Shown here in pieces: positions 51,501 to 60,457 of a stretch of DNA of 64,000 bases. The stretch's first letter is position 1. Every line of letters begins with the position of its first letter. Both the position numbers and the translations under genes were made by a program. Location of the stretch: positions 530,001 through 594,000 of the forward strand of contig OY282442.1 of assembly GCA_958296115.1 (NCBI GenBank), given 5' to 3'. Source of the stretch: an uncultured Dehalococcoidia bacterium. Lineage in GTDB: Bacteria > Chloroflexota > Dehalococcoidia > Lucifugimonadales > CAJWER01. The notes beneath the pieces are model-generated. The model ran no database searches. It saw only the letters and a list, made by a program, of their open reading frames with translations, and was not told the origin of the DNA.

Positions 51501-51604
51501 TCGGCGTAGGGCTTGCAGAGGATGGGCTTTTCGACCGGCTGTATGGGAAGCTGCTCGCCTTCGGGTAAAGTGGACGGCGGCGACTTAGGGGGCATAGTCC
51601 TCAC
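48557..51604 (-). CDS. BPTD_3080-type restriction endonuclease (type III-like Res, helicase-nuclease)
   Basis: A 1015-residue restriction subunit. Walker A is MATGSGKT at 181-188, the DEAD-like box is in ALNDEGHHAYRPK, and helicase motif VI is EQVVGRGLRRMDY. A PD-(D/E)xK nuclease ends the protein: YEPDFLVRL then LALEIKGYE. The order helicase then nuclease fits the BPTD_3080 restriction family. The start overlaps the end of the methyltransferase gene by 20 bases, so they form one R-M operon. The Res gene looks intact while its partner is frameshifted. Confidence 0.88.
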   Translation of the reverse strand: MRTMPPKSPPSTLPEGEQLPIQPVEKPILCKPYAEPSEYWLYDRETGEASKAPGRRPAGHWFRTEPQQAQQISMLAEENWEALPYVNSLRDDVKRWRESGYRNATNVTRKLLLHWRRCDLERRLFFCQIEAVETIIYLAEIRMGGKRTQFVPRFSDADLERLVDTPSEPGLPSLTRMGCKMATGSGKTVVMAMLIAWAFCNRGQQPSDERFPSTVLVTCPNLTIKERLQVLRPENPNSYYSEFDLVPMPMRHFLQNGKVIVANWHQFAPESPHSEGGKSYAVVNKGEESPRAFSERLLGGDLYGGGPVMALNDEGHHAYRPKPVDTKGMSAEERREAESQNAEATVWVQGLDRVNQARGVKFCVDLSATPFYIKGSGYSEGEPFPWLVSDFSLVDAIESGIVKIPRLPVDDTTGRPEPRYFRLWKTITDELEPGQRLSGKGRKPKPDVIWEKAQSALLTLAGQYQERFEQIQEGEPGQDKTPPAMIIVCDNTALAKIFFDNISGESEVPDHDAAGRRRKKPPMKTEYGDGQVFPEIFSNREGQRRTLRIDSKLLSEAESRQSSETASNGAEELRKIVDTVGKPGEPGEQLRCVVSVQMLNEGWDANNVTHILGLRAFESQLLCEQVVGRGLRRMDYTPDPDTGLLTEEYVDIYGIPFTVIPYKGRPRDKREPDDKPKHHVRAMPERKPLEIRFPVVEGYTFHLEKNIIKADVPSMEPMSIEPGREPTAMFVKPRVGYELGKPTLFGPGDFEIQDRAAFYEISHIQQIKFQITRRVVDGLLGFTSDGHSTESARLKVPASRHQLFPQVYRYVDEYVKGKVDFAGVNHCELGMAIYMNRVAGRLMDAIQPNDEQGEPALLPILNRYAPMGSTEDVSFKTVKPVHATAKSHLNQVTLDTKTWEASAAFQIEASPNVKYYARNERLGLHVPYEFDGVSHYYEPDFLVRLTNGTTLALEIKGYETEQDRAKHDAARRWVSAVNNWGQLGRWTFHVSRSAQTLGRDLNEALRCETAAAGAA

Positions 51605-54577
51605 CTTCGAGGCGGTGGATTTGCATGACCTCGTTTCCGCGGGGATCTATGACCTTCACAGCGGCGCGGGCGCGCTCGCCCTTCGGGAAGGGGAGGGACT
51701 TCGTGCCGCTGAACGCCGCGAAAGCGTCGGATTCGACAACGCTCCTGAGGGACTTGGCGAGCTTGCCCCACGCGGTGGAGTCGGGAAAGAACGCTTGGGT
51801 GACGCAGAATGTGCGCCCGTCGTAATCGCTGTCCAGGAACCAGGCCGCCGCGCGGTTGGCGTTCTCGGACACGATGGCGTTGCTCACGGGGTCATAGATG
51901 TCCACGCCTTCCATCTCTACCACGAACTGGCCGTCGTCGGTCTCGTGTAGCGTAGTTCGTGGTAGGCCAGACACGCTGAAGAGTTGGCTGTTCTTCGTTT
52001 CCTTGAGGAGATCTCCCATGTTGACGTCGGGCGCTATGTGGGACATGTGTACCCGGACGCTGGGGCTTTCGTCGGCCTGTATTGCGGCCTGGGCCGCTCC
52101 GTCGAAGTTGAATCCTGCGAAGACTAGGGCGTCGTAGCCGTACCTATGAGCCGCGCGCAACGAGTCCTCGACCTGCTTGGCGGTAACTGGGCCGTACTGC
52201 GGGCCGATGGAGACGGCAACACGGGGTGGGTTGTCCGGATCTTCGCTGTCCCATTCACCCTCGGCGTGCAGGACACTGCCGTCGGCGAGGGCTCGAGGCG
52301 TGTGAAGGCTGCGACGCCGTTGCCCTGGAACCTGATTCCATCCTTCCTAAGGAGACGGATGATGGTGTCGTGGAACGCTTGGGCGTTGGATGGGGCGTCC
52401 GAATCGTCTGGGAAGCCGTCCATCTCTTCGGGAGCGCCGCCTATGGGGGACTCGATGCCGAGCGACTCTTCCGGAGGGTGGACGGACTCGACGGTGAACG
52501 GACCGGAGACGCGCACGACGCCGCGCCGCACTTCTGGCTGGTCAACCAGCTCTTCCTGGTCGGCGTTGGCGGCTATGCAGGCGTTGACCTCCTTCATCTT
52601 CCCGCGCCACGCCTTGCGGTAGTCGTCCAGAGCATCTCGGAGGGCGGGCGGGTAGTCCGGGTCGGCGTCGAATGGGACTTCCCAATGCTCCCAGCCGTTC
52701 TTTGGGAGGTTCCAGCGGCGCTCGTCGGCGTCTGTCACGCGGTTTTCGCGTCCGCGCCTGCCGCGCTTCGCAGTGAGCTTCGCGCGGAGGGCTGCGCGGG
52801 AGCCGGCGTCCACTTGGGCAAGGGCGGCGTTGAGGGCGGCGAGCTTGTCGTCGAGAATGGGTTCCCACCTAGCGAAGATGGAATCGAGGGCGACGTTCTG
52901 GGCGATGCTCTTCAGAGTTACGTGCGGGGCGGTCTTGTACCTGAAGCCGCCGCCGAGAGTGATGGCGTCGCCGTTGCCGCCGTCGGATTCGTTCGCCGGC
53001 TCGTAGCAGTCGAACTTTGCTGTGAGGATGCGCTCGCGGGCGAGGGCCATGGCGACGCGGCTGGTGTCTATGGTAATCCAACGTCGGCCCCATTGCTCGG
53101 CGACATATGCGGTTGTGCCGGAGCCGCAGGTGGGATCGAGCACGAGGTCGCCCGGGTCGGTGGTCATCAGGATGCAACGCTGAATGACCCTCTTTGCCGT
53201 CTGAACGGCGTATATCTTGTCCTCGCCAGAGAATCCGGCAATAGCGGTGTCTGTCCAAGTATTATTGATAGGAATAATTGGGGAATCTTCTTGGAATCTG
53301 ACGTAATTTAGGCTGGCACCAGCAATTATGAGCCGGTTTGCCTTGATTAGGTTGTCCATACCCTTTGGATTGGTCTTCCACTGATTCTTGGTGGGGATGA
53401 AGGTCTTGTTCTGGAATGTAACAGGAAATTGAGACTTATTCCCTGCTGCCTGAGATGTCATGTTCTGTGCGGAGAAGAGCTTCCATCCCTGAGGTATAGT
53501 TCTGTTTTTTTGTTCCTCACTCGTAAGTCGTCTTCTCTGGTAGCGGTCAGGAGATTCAATCCAGACATAGCTGGCTGCCTTCTCTCCTCCAAATACCTTT
53601 GGAAGGTACAGTTGTCGATACTTCTGTTTATCCTTGTCGCGTGCGTATAGCAACAGCAGGTCGAAACTCCCAGGAAGCTTCTTTGTAGAACCGGACCCGG
53701 TTGTTTTCATGAAAGCAATCAACGACACGAAATTCCTTGATCCGAACACTTCATCCATAACTGCCCGTACACGATGAACGTTCTCATCCCCAATCTGGAC
53801 AAATATAGAGCCAGAGTCGGTGAGCAGGTCTCGAGCGACTGTCAGTCTGTCACGAAGATAAGCCAAGTAGGTGTGAACGCCTAGCGTCCAAGCGTCGCGA
53901 TACGCCTTGACCACTTCAGGAGAGCGGGGTAGATCTGTTTCTTTATCTGTGACGTTGCGGTTCCGCACGAACGGCTGGAAATTGGAACGAAAGCCGGTGC
54001 CGTATGGCGGGTCAATATAAATCATCTGGACCTTGCCTGCGAGGTCTTCGCGGACGGCGAGCGAGTTCATGACGGACAGGCTGTCGCCGAGGATGAGGCG
54101 GTTTGCCCAGTCCACATCGTGCTGGTAGAACTGGACGGCTTCGTGGTAGGGCTGCTCTGGGTCTGCCCATAGGCTGCGTTGGGCGTCCTGTCGGGCGGCG
54201 ATTCGCATGACGGCCTTGGCTGAGACGCGCTCGTGGATGTGGAGGGCGACGGGGTCGACTTCGAACCAGCGCTTCTCGCGCTTGCCGGACCATTCGAGCC
54301 AGGGTTCGTGTCCGCGGAGGGCTTGGGCGAGGGTTTCGGCTTCGTCGGCGTTCAAGGGCCGCTTCTTGGCAGTCTCCAGCAGCTCGGGCAGGCGGTCGGC
54401 CTCTCCGGTGTCGTCGAAGCGGAGCGCGGGCGGCAGGTGCGGGTCGTAGTGGTATCGCTGGGGGGCGATTTCGGAGACTTGGCCTTGCGAGGCGAGGGCC
54501 GCGGTCGGGATGTTCTTGCGGGTGTCGTCGTAGCGGTAGTCGGCTACGGGAGTCTTTTTGGTGGGTTTGGCGGCCAT
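51585..54577 (-). pseudogene. Site-specific DNA methyltransferase, frameshifted near its C-terminus
   Basis: About 997 codons in total. The first frame (from ATG 54577) has DPPYGTGF at 189-196, the SAM-binding LVLDPTCGSGTTAYVAEQWG, and runs to GNGVAAFTRLEP near 52310; after that the frame is nonsense to 52124. The homologous continuation, ALADGSVLHAEGEWDSED, VSIGPQYGPVTAKQVEDSL and HRYGYDALVFAGFNFDGAAQ, is in another frame and runs to 51585. One base is missing, equivalent to a -1 shift; no slippery heptamer is visible. Most of the methylase core lies before the break, so activity could survive. It may also be an assembly error. Confidence 0.82.
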
Positions 54578-54707
54578 GGCGTCCTGCCGGGCTGGATTTG
54601 GCGCGATAATGTACAGGGCGCGAGTCTGTGAGTCAAGAGTTGCGCAGTGTCAGAATCAGGATTTCGGGATTGGAGGATGTTCAGGATACGAGTTTCTGTT
54701 GGCGGGG

Positions 54708-55787
54708 TCAGGCGTATTTTTCGCGGAGGCGGCGGGCTGCTTCGGCCTCGTTCTTGAGCTTGGCGTATGCTTCTTCGAGGGGCGCGTACGCGATGCGGCC
54801 GGGTGAGAAGCCGCAGTCGGGGTTGAGGCTGATTCGCTCGGGCTCGACGTATCTCATGGCGTTCTCGACCCTTGCCATTATCTCTTCGGGAGTATCTACG
54901 CCCTCGAATCGGCAGTCGACGGAGCCCAGCCCTATTAGGGAGTCGTCGGGCATCTCCTGGAGGATGGCGACGTCGCCCGCGGCGGGGATGCTGAACTCCA
55001 TGACGTACTGGTCAACCCGTATCTTCTTCATGGTCTCGACTATGGGTGCGTACCCGCCTTCCGCGCCCCATCCGCCGCGCCCCCAGTTCCTGCGGCACAG
55101 GTGCAGCGCGAGCCTCACGCCCTGGATGCCGGAGACGACCTCGTTGATCTTGTCGGCGGCCAGGTCCATCTCGTACTTGGGGTCTTCGAAGGCGCTCCTG
55201 ACGGCGGGGTCCACGAGGACGCACAGGTGGGGCTCGTCTATCTGCACGACGGAGACGCCGGTCTGCGCGAGGGCGGCGAGCTCGTCGTGGAGGATGGGCA
55301 CGAGGGCGTCTATGAAGCTGTCGCGCGTCGGGTATGCGCGGGCGGACCATTCGCGCTCCCAGAGCCGAACGCCGAGCAGGTACGGGGAGGGCAGGCAGAC
55401 CTTCGTCATGCGGTCGGTGGAGTCAACCAGGAATCGGGCCTCGCGAGCGGCTAGGCCGGGGTCGCGCGCCTCGAGGGGCTCGGTAACGGTGACGCCCCAT
55501 CGGTGGGGCCGCCTGCGGTCGTCGGGCGAGAAGCCGCTTGCGACGTCGGCGATGATGTGGGTGTAGGCGTGCCGGCGCCACTCGCCGTCGCTCACCTGGT
55601 CGAGGCCGGCCGTCTCTTGGAGGGCGATGGCGTACCTGACGGCTGCGTCCATCCGCGCGGAGGCCGCGGCCGCGGCCGATTCGGCGCCTGGATGGTCGGG
55701 GAGCATGTCTATGACGGGCTGCGGCCTGGGGAGGCTTCCGACCACGCCTGCGGCGAATGGGACGTCGTTTTCGATTGCTGCTGTCAT
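54708..55787 (-). CDS. MetE-like (cobalamin-independent methionine synthase C-terminal family) protein
   Basis: A 359-residue UROD/MetE-like barrel of single-domain type. It opens FAAGVVGSLPRPQPV, has QVSDGEWRRHAY, VVQIDEPHL, the zinc ligands in LALHLCRRNWG (His/Cys) and SLNPDCGFSP (Cys). Short MetE-like proteins use methyl donors such as methylcobalamin-protein or unknown thiols rather than folate. The N-terminal duplicate domain of full MetE is missing. Reaction uncertain. Confidence 0.82.
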   Translation of the reverse strand: MTAAIENDVPFAAGVVGSLPRPQPVIDMLPDHPGAESAAAAASARMDAAVRYAIALQETAGLDQVSDGEWRRHAYTHIIADVASGFSPDDRRRPHRWGVTVTEPLEARDPGLAAREARFLVDSTDRMTKVCLPSPYLLGVRLWEREWSARAYPTRDSFIDALVPILHDELAALAQTGVSVVQIDEPHLCVLVDPAVRSAFEDPKYEMDLAADKINEVVSGIQGVRLALHLCRRNWGRGGWGAEGGYAPIVETMKKIRVDQYVMEFSIPAAGDVAILQEMPDDSLIGLGSVDCRFEGVDTPEEIMARVENAMRYVEPERISLNPDCGFSPGRIAYAPLEEAYAKLKNEAEAARRLREKYA

Positions 55788-55818
55788 TGGGCGCTCTCCA
55801 TGTTCGCGGCGGCGGGCT

Positions 55819-56211
55819 TCAAGCCTGCTGGTTTCGCCCGGAGCGTCTTACGCCGCCGATGAGAATCAGTATGCCTATGCCCATCAGGATAACCGGGCCG
55901 AGGATGAAGCTGAGGATGATGCCGATATCCGGGCCGAGGATGAAGCCAACGAGTACCGCGCCGTACCTAATCAGACCGAGTTCGAACAGGAGCGCGGCGG
56001 CGATTATCGCAATAGGACCTTTCACCGCCTTGAACCTGCTCGCGACGAGCCACACCGCGCCGCCGAGTATGTAGAGCAACGGGAGCCGTAGCAAGAGGTT
56101 ATCCAAGGCGGGGACGAACTGTCCCAGCAGGAAGCCCAGGGTGGAGCCCAAGGGCGACAACAGCACCCCGGTTATGAGGATGAGCGCGCCGATGGCTACC
56201 CTGGTGGACAT
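55819..56211 (-). CDS. Small integral membrane protein, hypothetical
   Basis: A 130-residue, very hydrophobic protein with four or five membrane segments (VAIGALILITGVLL..., LPLLYILGGAVWLV, GPIAIIAAALLFELGLI, LGPDIGIILSFILGPVILMGIG) and a basic tail RRSGRNQQA. Not recognised. The codon usage and lack of stop codons support a real gene. Confidence 0.6.
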   Translation of the reverse strand: MSTRVAIGALILITGVLLSPLGSTLGFLLGQFVPALDNLLLRLPLLYILGGAVWLVASRFKAVKGPIAIIAAALLFELGLIRYGAVLVGFILGPDIGIILSFILGPVILMGIGILILIGGVRRSGRNQQA

Positions 56212-56329
56212 GGGTCAGATGATACACCTTCGCGGGTCATCCTGGGAGCGCAGGCGCGCTGAGTCACCCTCACCCTGTGGTCTCTCCCGTCAAGGGAGAG
56301 GGGGTAAGAGTGGCGCCTTGTTGGCGCCT

Positions 56330-57035
56330 TCGTCTATGTTCGCATTGTCTCGGTCGGCTCCTTTGCGGGCTTATCGCCCTCACCCTAGCCCTTCTCCCGT
56401 CTGGGGAGAGGGACGGGGCGGGGAATCGCCCTTATTCTGGCCCTTTCCCTTCGGGGGAGGGGACACAGGGCGGGGGGTTTGCCCTCACCCTGGCCCTTTC
56501 CCCCGTGAGGGAGAGGGTACTTGGCGGGTCTTGCGACCCGCGCCCTATCTACTCCTGGTTTCCCCCGCTCTCGCGGGAGATGAGTTTGCCTTGCAAGGCA
56601 GTGACTCCGGTACTTGCTTCGAGGATGCCGACGTCGATCGCCCGCCGACACTGGGGGTGCAGCCCCTCCTCTAACTTTCCCGGACGGCTGACGGGCCCTT
56701 GCGGGACCGCCTGCGTTTCGCGCTTGGACCTTCCACCCGCCAAGGCGTCGGGCTGCGCTGGCTACGGTCCTCCCGGTCGTCCGAGAGTCCGCACCTGGAA
56801 CGGGGGAGACGCATTTGGCACTACGTCCTCCTGGCGAGGCGCCGAAACACAGAGCGACCTTCTCATACAGCGGGTGTCCCGTCCCAACAACAGCGGCGTG
56901 CATGAATGCCGATGGCAGAGGAGGGTCTGTGCTCGTTTGGTGTACGCCCCTTCGGGCCGTCTACCAGACTAGCACGGCTGTTCTCGCGGTGTCAAGGGGC
57001 GCTATGGGGCAATTTTGGGGCAATTTTCGGGATTG
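56330..57035. repeat. Dispersed non-coding repeat of about 0.65 kb, copy 2
   Basis: Same element as 40455-41110, same orientation, with about 60 extra bases near its left end (around 56375-56435) containing another CCCTCACCC/GGGGAGAGGG palindrome. The hairpin GCGGGTC-TTGC-GACCCGC differs from copy 1 only in one loop base. It lies between a membrane-protein gene and pyrD, filling most of 56212-57126; nothing else is seen there. Confidence 0.8.
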
Positions 57036-57126
57036 GGGATGGGATTGCCCTGGCGTTAGCGCTGGATGCGCGCCTCCTCGCCCTGTGTTACGCTACCGGC
57101 CGCAAGCTCATTGACGCGGAGGAGGC

Positions 57127-58173
57127 TTGGCGCCCGAACTCTACAAGCATATCGCGCGTCCTATTCTCGCCGCCATCCTGCCTGCAGAGACCGCGCAGAG
57201 GCTCGCTCTGTACACGCTCCGCGCGGGGCCGTTGTGGAAGGCGGCGGCAGGACAGCCGAGGCCGGACGACCCGCGCCTCGCCGTCGAGTGGTGCGGCATC
57301 CGGCTCCGCAACCCCGTAGGGCTTGCGGCGGGCTTGGACAAGGATTGCCGGTTGCTGCCGTCCCTGGCTCGGCTGGGTTTCGGATACCTGGTCGCGGGGA
57401 CGGTGACGCTCTTGCCAAGGGCGGGCAATCGCAAGCCCAGGGTGTTCCTCGACCGGTCCGGGGAGTCCCTGGTCAACGCCCTCGGATTTCCGGGAAGGGG
57501 CCTGGCCGCGGCGGCGCGCGAGCTGGCCCGCGCGCGCGGCAAGACCGGCGACACGCCTATAGTGGTCAGCATTGCGGGCACGTCGGCGGAGGACGTGTCG
57601 AGGTGCCATCGGACGCTGGAGCCGCTGGTGGACGCGGTGGAGGTGAACATCAGCTCGCCGAACACCGCCGGACTCCGTATATTTCACGAGGCGTCTGTCC
57701 TGTCCGACCTGCTCGGCGCGGTCAACGAGGGGAGGAGCAAGCCCTTGCTGGTCAAGCTGCCTCCGTACCCGGAGGCGGACGGCGGCGAGGAAGCGGTCCT
57801 CTCGTTGGCCCGCGCCTGCCGAGCCGCCGGGGTGGACGGCTTGACGGTCGCCAACTCCCGGCCCGTCGAGGACGACAGGCTCGCGGTGGGCAAGGGGGGG
57901 CTCAGCGGACGGCCCATCTACTCCCGGATGCTGGACCTGGCGCGCGACGTCCGCCGGGAGGTCGGCCCCGGCATCGCGGTCAACGCCTGCGGCGGCATCT
58001 TCACCGGGCGGCACGCGCGGGAGGCGCTGGACGCGGGCGCGGACACGGCGCAGATATACACCGGCATGGTGTACCGGGGGCCGTCGGCGGCAAGGCGCAT
58101 CAAGGCCGAGATGCTGGAAACGGCGGCGGCAGCGGCTACCGGCTCATCGCGGCCCTTAGCTGGTCGAGGGTGA
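57127..58173 (+). CDS. pyrD: Dihydroorotate dehydrogenase (quinone, class 2)
   Basis: A 348-residue FMN enzyme oxidising dihydroorotate to orotate in pyrimidine synthesis. N-terminal helix LYKHIARPILAAILPAETAQ suits membrane/quinone contact. Blocks: NPVGLAAGLDKDCRLLPSL, GTVTLLPRAGNRKPRVF, VEVNISSPNTAGLR, LLVKLPPYPE, VNACGGIFTGRHAREALDAG and AQIYTGMVYRG. The start TTG at 57127 follows GGAGG. The 3' end overlaps the convergent dehydratase gene by 38 bases, so both proteins share sequence at their C-termini. Confidence 0.93.
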   Translation: MAPELYKHIARPILAAILPAETAQRLALYTLRAGPLWKAAAGQPRPDDPRLAVEWCGIRLRNPVGLAAGLDKDCRLLPSLARLGFGYLVAGTVTLLPRAGNRKPRVFLDRSGESLVNALGFPGRGLAAAARELARARGKTGDTPIVVSIAGTSAEDVSRCHRTLEPLVDAVEVNISSPNTAGLRIFHEASVLSDLLGAVNEGRSKPLLVKLPPYPEADGGEEAVLSLARACRAAGVDGLTVANSRPVEDDRLAVGKGGLSGRPIYSRMLDLARDVRREVGPGIAVNACGGIFTGRHAREALDAGADTAQIYTGMVYRGPSAARRIKAEMLETAAAAATGSSRPLAGRG

Positions 58174-59095
58174 TGTTGGCCCCGCTCATGACCAGGGCGA
58201 CCTTCTTGCCCGCCAGCCGGTCTTTGATCTTGACGGCGGCGGCGAGCGAGGCGGCTCCGGCGTGCTCGGTCAGGTTGTGGGTGTTCTCCAGGTGCAGCAG
58301 CACGGCTTGGTCGAGCTCCGCCTCTGAAACGAGGATGAAGTCGTCCATGAGCTCGCGCATGATGCGCTGGGTGTACTCGTAGCCGCTGCGGGTGGCGAGG
58401 CCCTCGGCCGAGGTGCCCATGGGGGATTCGACGACCCTGCCTTCCTTCCAGGACAGGTACGCGGCGGGGGCGCTCTCGGACTGGACCCCATAGACCTGGA
58501 CGTTGGGGTTCAGTGACTTGGCCGCCACGCACGCGCCGCATACGCCGCTGCCGCCGCCCACTGGCACGATGATGACTTCCACGTCGGGCAGGTCTTCCAT
58601 GATTTCGAGGGAGTACGTGCCGACGCCTGGGACCAGGCCCGGCTCGTTGGCCGAGTGGACGTACATATAGCCCTCTTCGCGCGACAGCCTTTCGGCGTGC
58701 TCGCGCGCGTCGTCGAAGTCCTGGCCGTGGAAGATGACGCTGGCTCCCAGCCGCCGCATCGACTCGACCTTGTCCGGGTTCGCGTCCTCGGGCATGACGA
58801 CCGCGGCGACGCTCCCCAGCAGCTTTGCGGCGTAGGCGATGCCCTGGCCGAAGTTGCCTGTCGAGGCGGATACTATCCCGCGCTCCATCTGGGCGTCGGT
58901 GAGCTGCGACACGACGTTGAGAGCGCCGCGCATCTTGAAGGAGCCGAGCAGCTGGTGGTTCTCGTGCTTGACGTGTATCTCCGCGCCTATCAGGCGGTCG
59001 AGCGAGGTGTAGTGATGCAGGGGCGTGCGCACTATGTGGCGCTCGATTCGTCGGCGCGCTTCTATCACGTCTAGCAGTGTGGGCAGGGCGGTCAT
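58136..59095 (-). CDS. Threonine/serine dehydratase-like PLP enzyme
   Basis: A 319-residue fold-type II PLP enzyme. The PLP lysine is Lys54 in LLGSFKMRGA, the substrate loop is ASTGNFGQG, and the phosphate-binding loop is VPVGGGSGVCGA. It would deaminate threonine to 2-oxobutyrate or serine to pyruvate; a racemase or hydroxyaspartate lyase role is also possible. No regulatory ACT domain, so the catabolic type is more likely. The gene converges on pyrD. Confidence 0.9.
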   Translation of the reverse strand: MTALPTLLDVIEARRRIERHIVRTPLHHYTSLDRLIGAEIHVKHENHQLLGSFKMRGALNVVSQLTDAQMERGIVSASTGNFGQGIAYAAKLLGSVAAVVMPEDANPDKVESMRRLGASVIFHGQDFDDAREHAERLSREEGYMYVHSANEPGLVPGVGTYSLEIMEDLPDVEVIIVPVGGGSGVCGACVAAKSLNPNVQVYGVQSESAPAAYLSWKEGRVVESPMGTSAEGLATRSGYEYTQRIMRELMDDFILVSEAELDQAVLLHLENTHNLTEHAGAASLAAAVKIKDRLAGKKVALVMSGANITLDQLRAAMSR

Positions 59096-59144
59096 ATACT
59101 CCTCCGGGCGGGTTCGGGCAAGTGCGCGGGGCTGTATGCGGAGG

Positions 59145-59219
59145 TGGAGCGGGAGACGGGATTCGAACCCGCGACATCCTGCTTGGAAGGCAGGAACTCT
59201 ACCACTGAGCTACTCCCGC
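59145..59219 (-). tRNA. tRNA-Gly (TCC)
   Basis: Reverse strand: acceptor GCGGGAG with CTCCCGC, D-stem GCTC/GAGT, anticodon stem CCTGC/GCAGG around CTTCCAA (anticodon TCC), T-arm GCGGG-TTCGAAT-CCCGT, discriminator T. The CCA end is encoded (59147-59145), unlike tRNA-Arg in this window. Confidence 0.95.
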
Positions 59220-59281
59220 GCACTATCAACGATAGGGCGGACACCCCCGATAGTCAAGTCCGCCGGCCCTGCGGGAGGGAC

Positions 59282-60364
59282 TCACGCCGACTGGAGGAAC
59301 GACCATAGGGCGTCGAACCTTGCGCCGGTTATCGGCCGCTCGCGGAGGATGGACCGGACGTCGTTGCCTCGAGAGGCGTCGGACATGAACGCCGGCGCAT
59401 GTTCCAGGGCCTTGAGGAGCTCCTCGCGGGCAACGCCCACGTCGCCGGGCCGCCACCTGACCTTGCAGGCGTCAAGCCACCCCGTGAGGGTGTCCACGCC
59501 CTCCTCGCAGCGCCAGGCTATCACGACCGCGGACAGGGCGACGAACTCGCCGTGTATCCACGTCCTGCCGTTTATCTCCTCGGCGGCGAGCCACAGCGGA
59601 TGGTCGGCCATGGGAGCCGCCGGGCTCCGCAGGTTCTTCGCGTCCCTGTCCCGGACGGCCTCCATTATCAGGCGGACGCTGTCGGGGGTCAGGCCGCCCG
59701 CGGAATCGAGGGTTAGGGGGAATCCCTCGACTATTTGGCGGAAGTAATCGGCTGTTGGCGCGGCGGCCGACTCGTCGAATGGCTCGCCGATGCCCAGCCT
59801 GGCGTTGCGACGCCATTCGCAGAAGCCCGAATAGCCGCAGAGCACGTCCCCAAGCCCTGCCGTGTTCAGGTAGTAGGGGGCCTCCAGCACGAGGTCGTAG
59901 TCTATCACCGCGTGGTCGAAGTTGATCCACGGCCAGGTATCGGGCGAGTCGATCGTCTTGTGCCCTTTCCACTTGGCGAAGAAGCTGTGGATGATAGCGC
60001 CGGTGGACACTATGGTCGGAGCGAGAACGAGAGGCAGCCCCTTCTCGAGGGCGACGTACTTGGAGGCGTCGACCGCCACGCCGCCGCCCACGCCGACGAT
60101 GAGTTCGACACCGCCGGGGACGCTGTCGGCAATGTCCTGTAGATGCGTCCAGTCGAGCAGCCGGGCGTAGCCGAACCCCGCCGGCTCGCGGTCCAGGTAT
60201 GGCCGCGCCGCCCGGTAGGCGCTCGGCGAAGTAACCGCGAAGTAGCTTGGCCATCCGCCGCTCTCGCGGTGAAGCAGCCCGCTGCCGTACCGCAGGTCCT
60301 GCTCGGCTGCGGTCCTGGCGGTCCCGCCCGTCGCGCCGCTCCAGCTTCCGTTGGGTTCTCTCAT
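59282..60364 (-). CDS. sn-Glycerol-1-phosphate dehydrogenase-like (iron-containing ADH superfamily)
   Basis: A 360-residue protein with the AraM/EgsA-type NAD site LIVGVGGGVAVDASKYVA, LVLAPTIVSTGAIIHSFF and the metal-binding LNTAGLGDVLCGYSG plus a later His in RTWIHGEFVALS. Family members reduce dihydroxyacetone phosphate to G1P or act on related sugars. Without lipid genes nearby the substrate is open. Divergence from 1-10% of usual motifs is mild, so activity is likely. Confidence 0.83.
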   Translation of the reverse strand: MREPNGSWSGATGGTARTAAEQDLRYGSGLLHRESGGWPSYFAVTSPSAYRAARPYLDREPAGFGYARLLDWTHLQDIADSVPGGVELIVGVGGGVAVDASKYVALEKGLPLVLAPTIVSTGAIIHSFFAKWKGHKTIDSPDTWPWINFDHAVIDYDLVLEAPYYLNTAGLGDVLCGYSGFCEWRRNARLGIGEPFDESAAAPTADYFRQIVEGFPLTLDSAGGLTPDSVRLIMEAVRDRDAKNLRSPAAPMADHPLWLAAEEINGRTWIHGEFVALSAVVIAWRCEEGVDTLTGWLDACKVRWRPGDVGVAREELLKALEHAPAFMSDASRGNDVRSILRERPITGARFDALWSFLQSA

Positions 60365-60457
60365 GGTCTCATCTCACCGCCGGGATACTTCCAAGTCGGC
60401 GCGGAGTCTATCGAAGCCGCCGCAGCCAGTTAAACTGGATAGCGGAATAGGCGAAGC

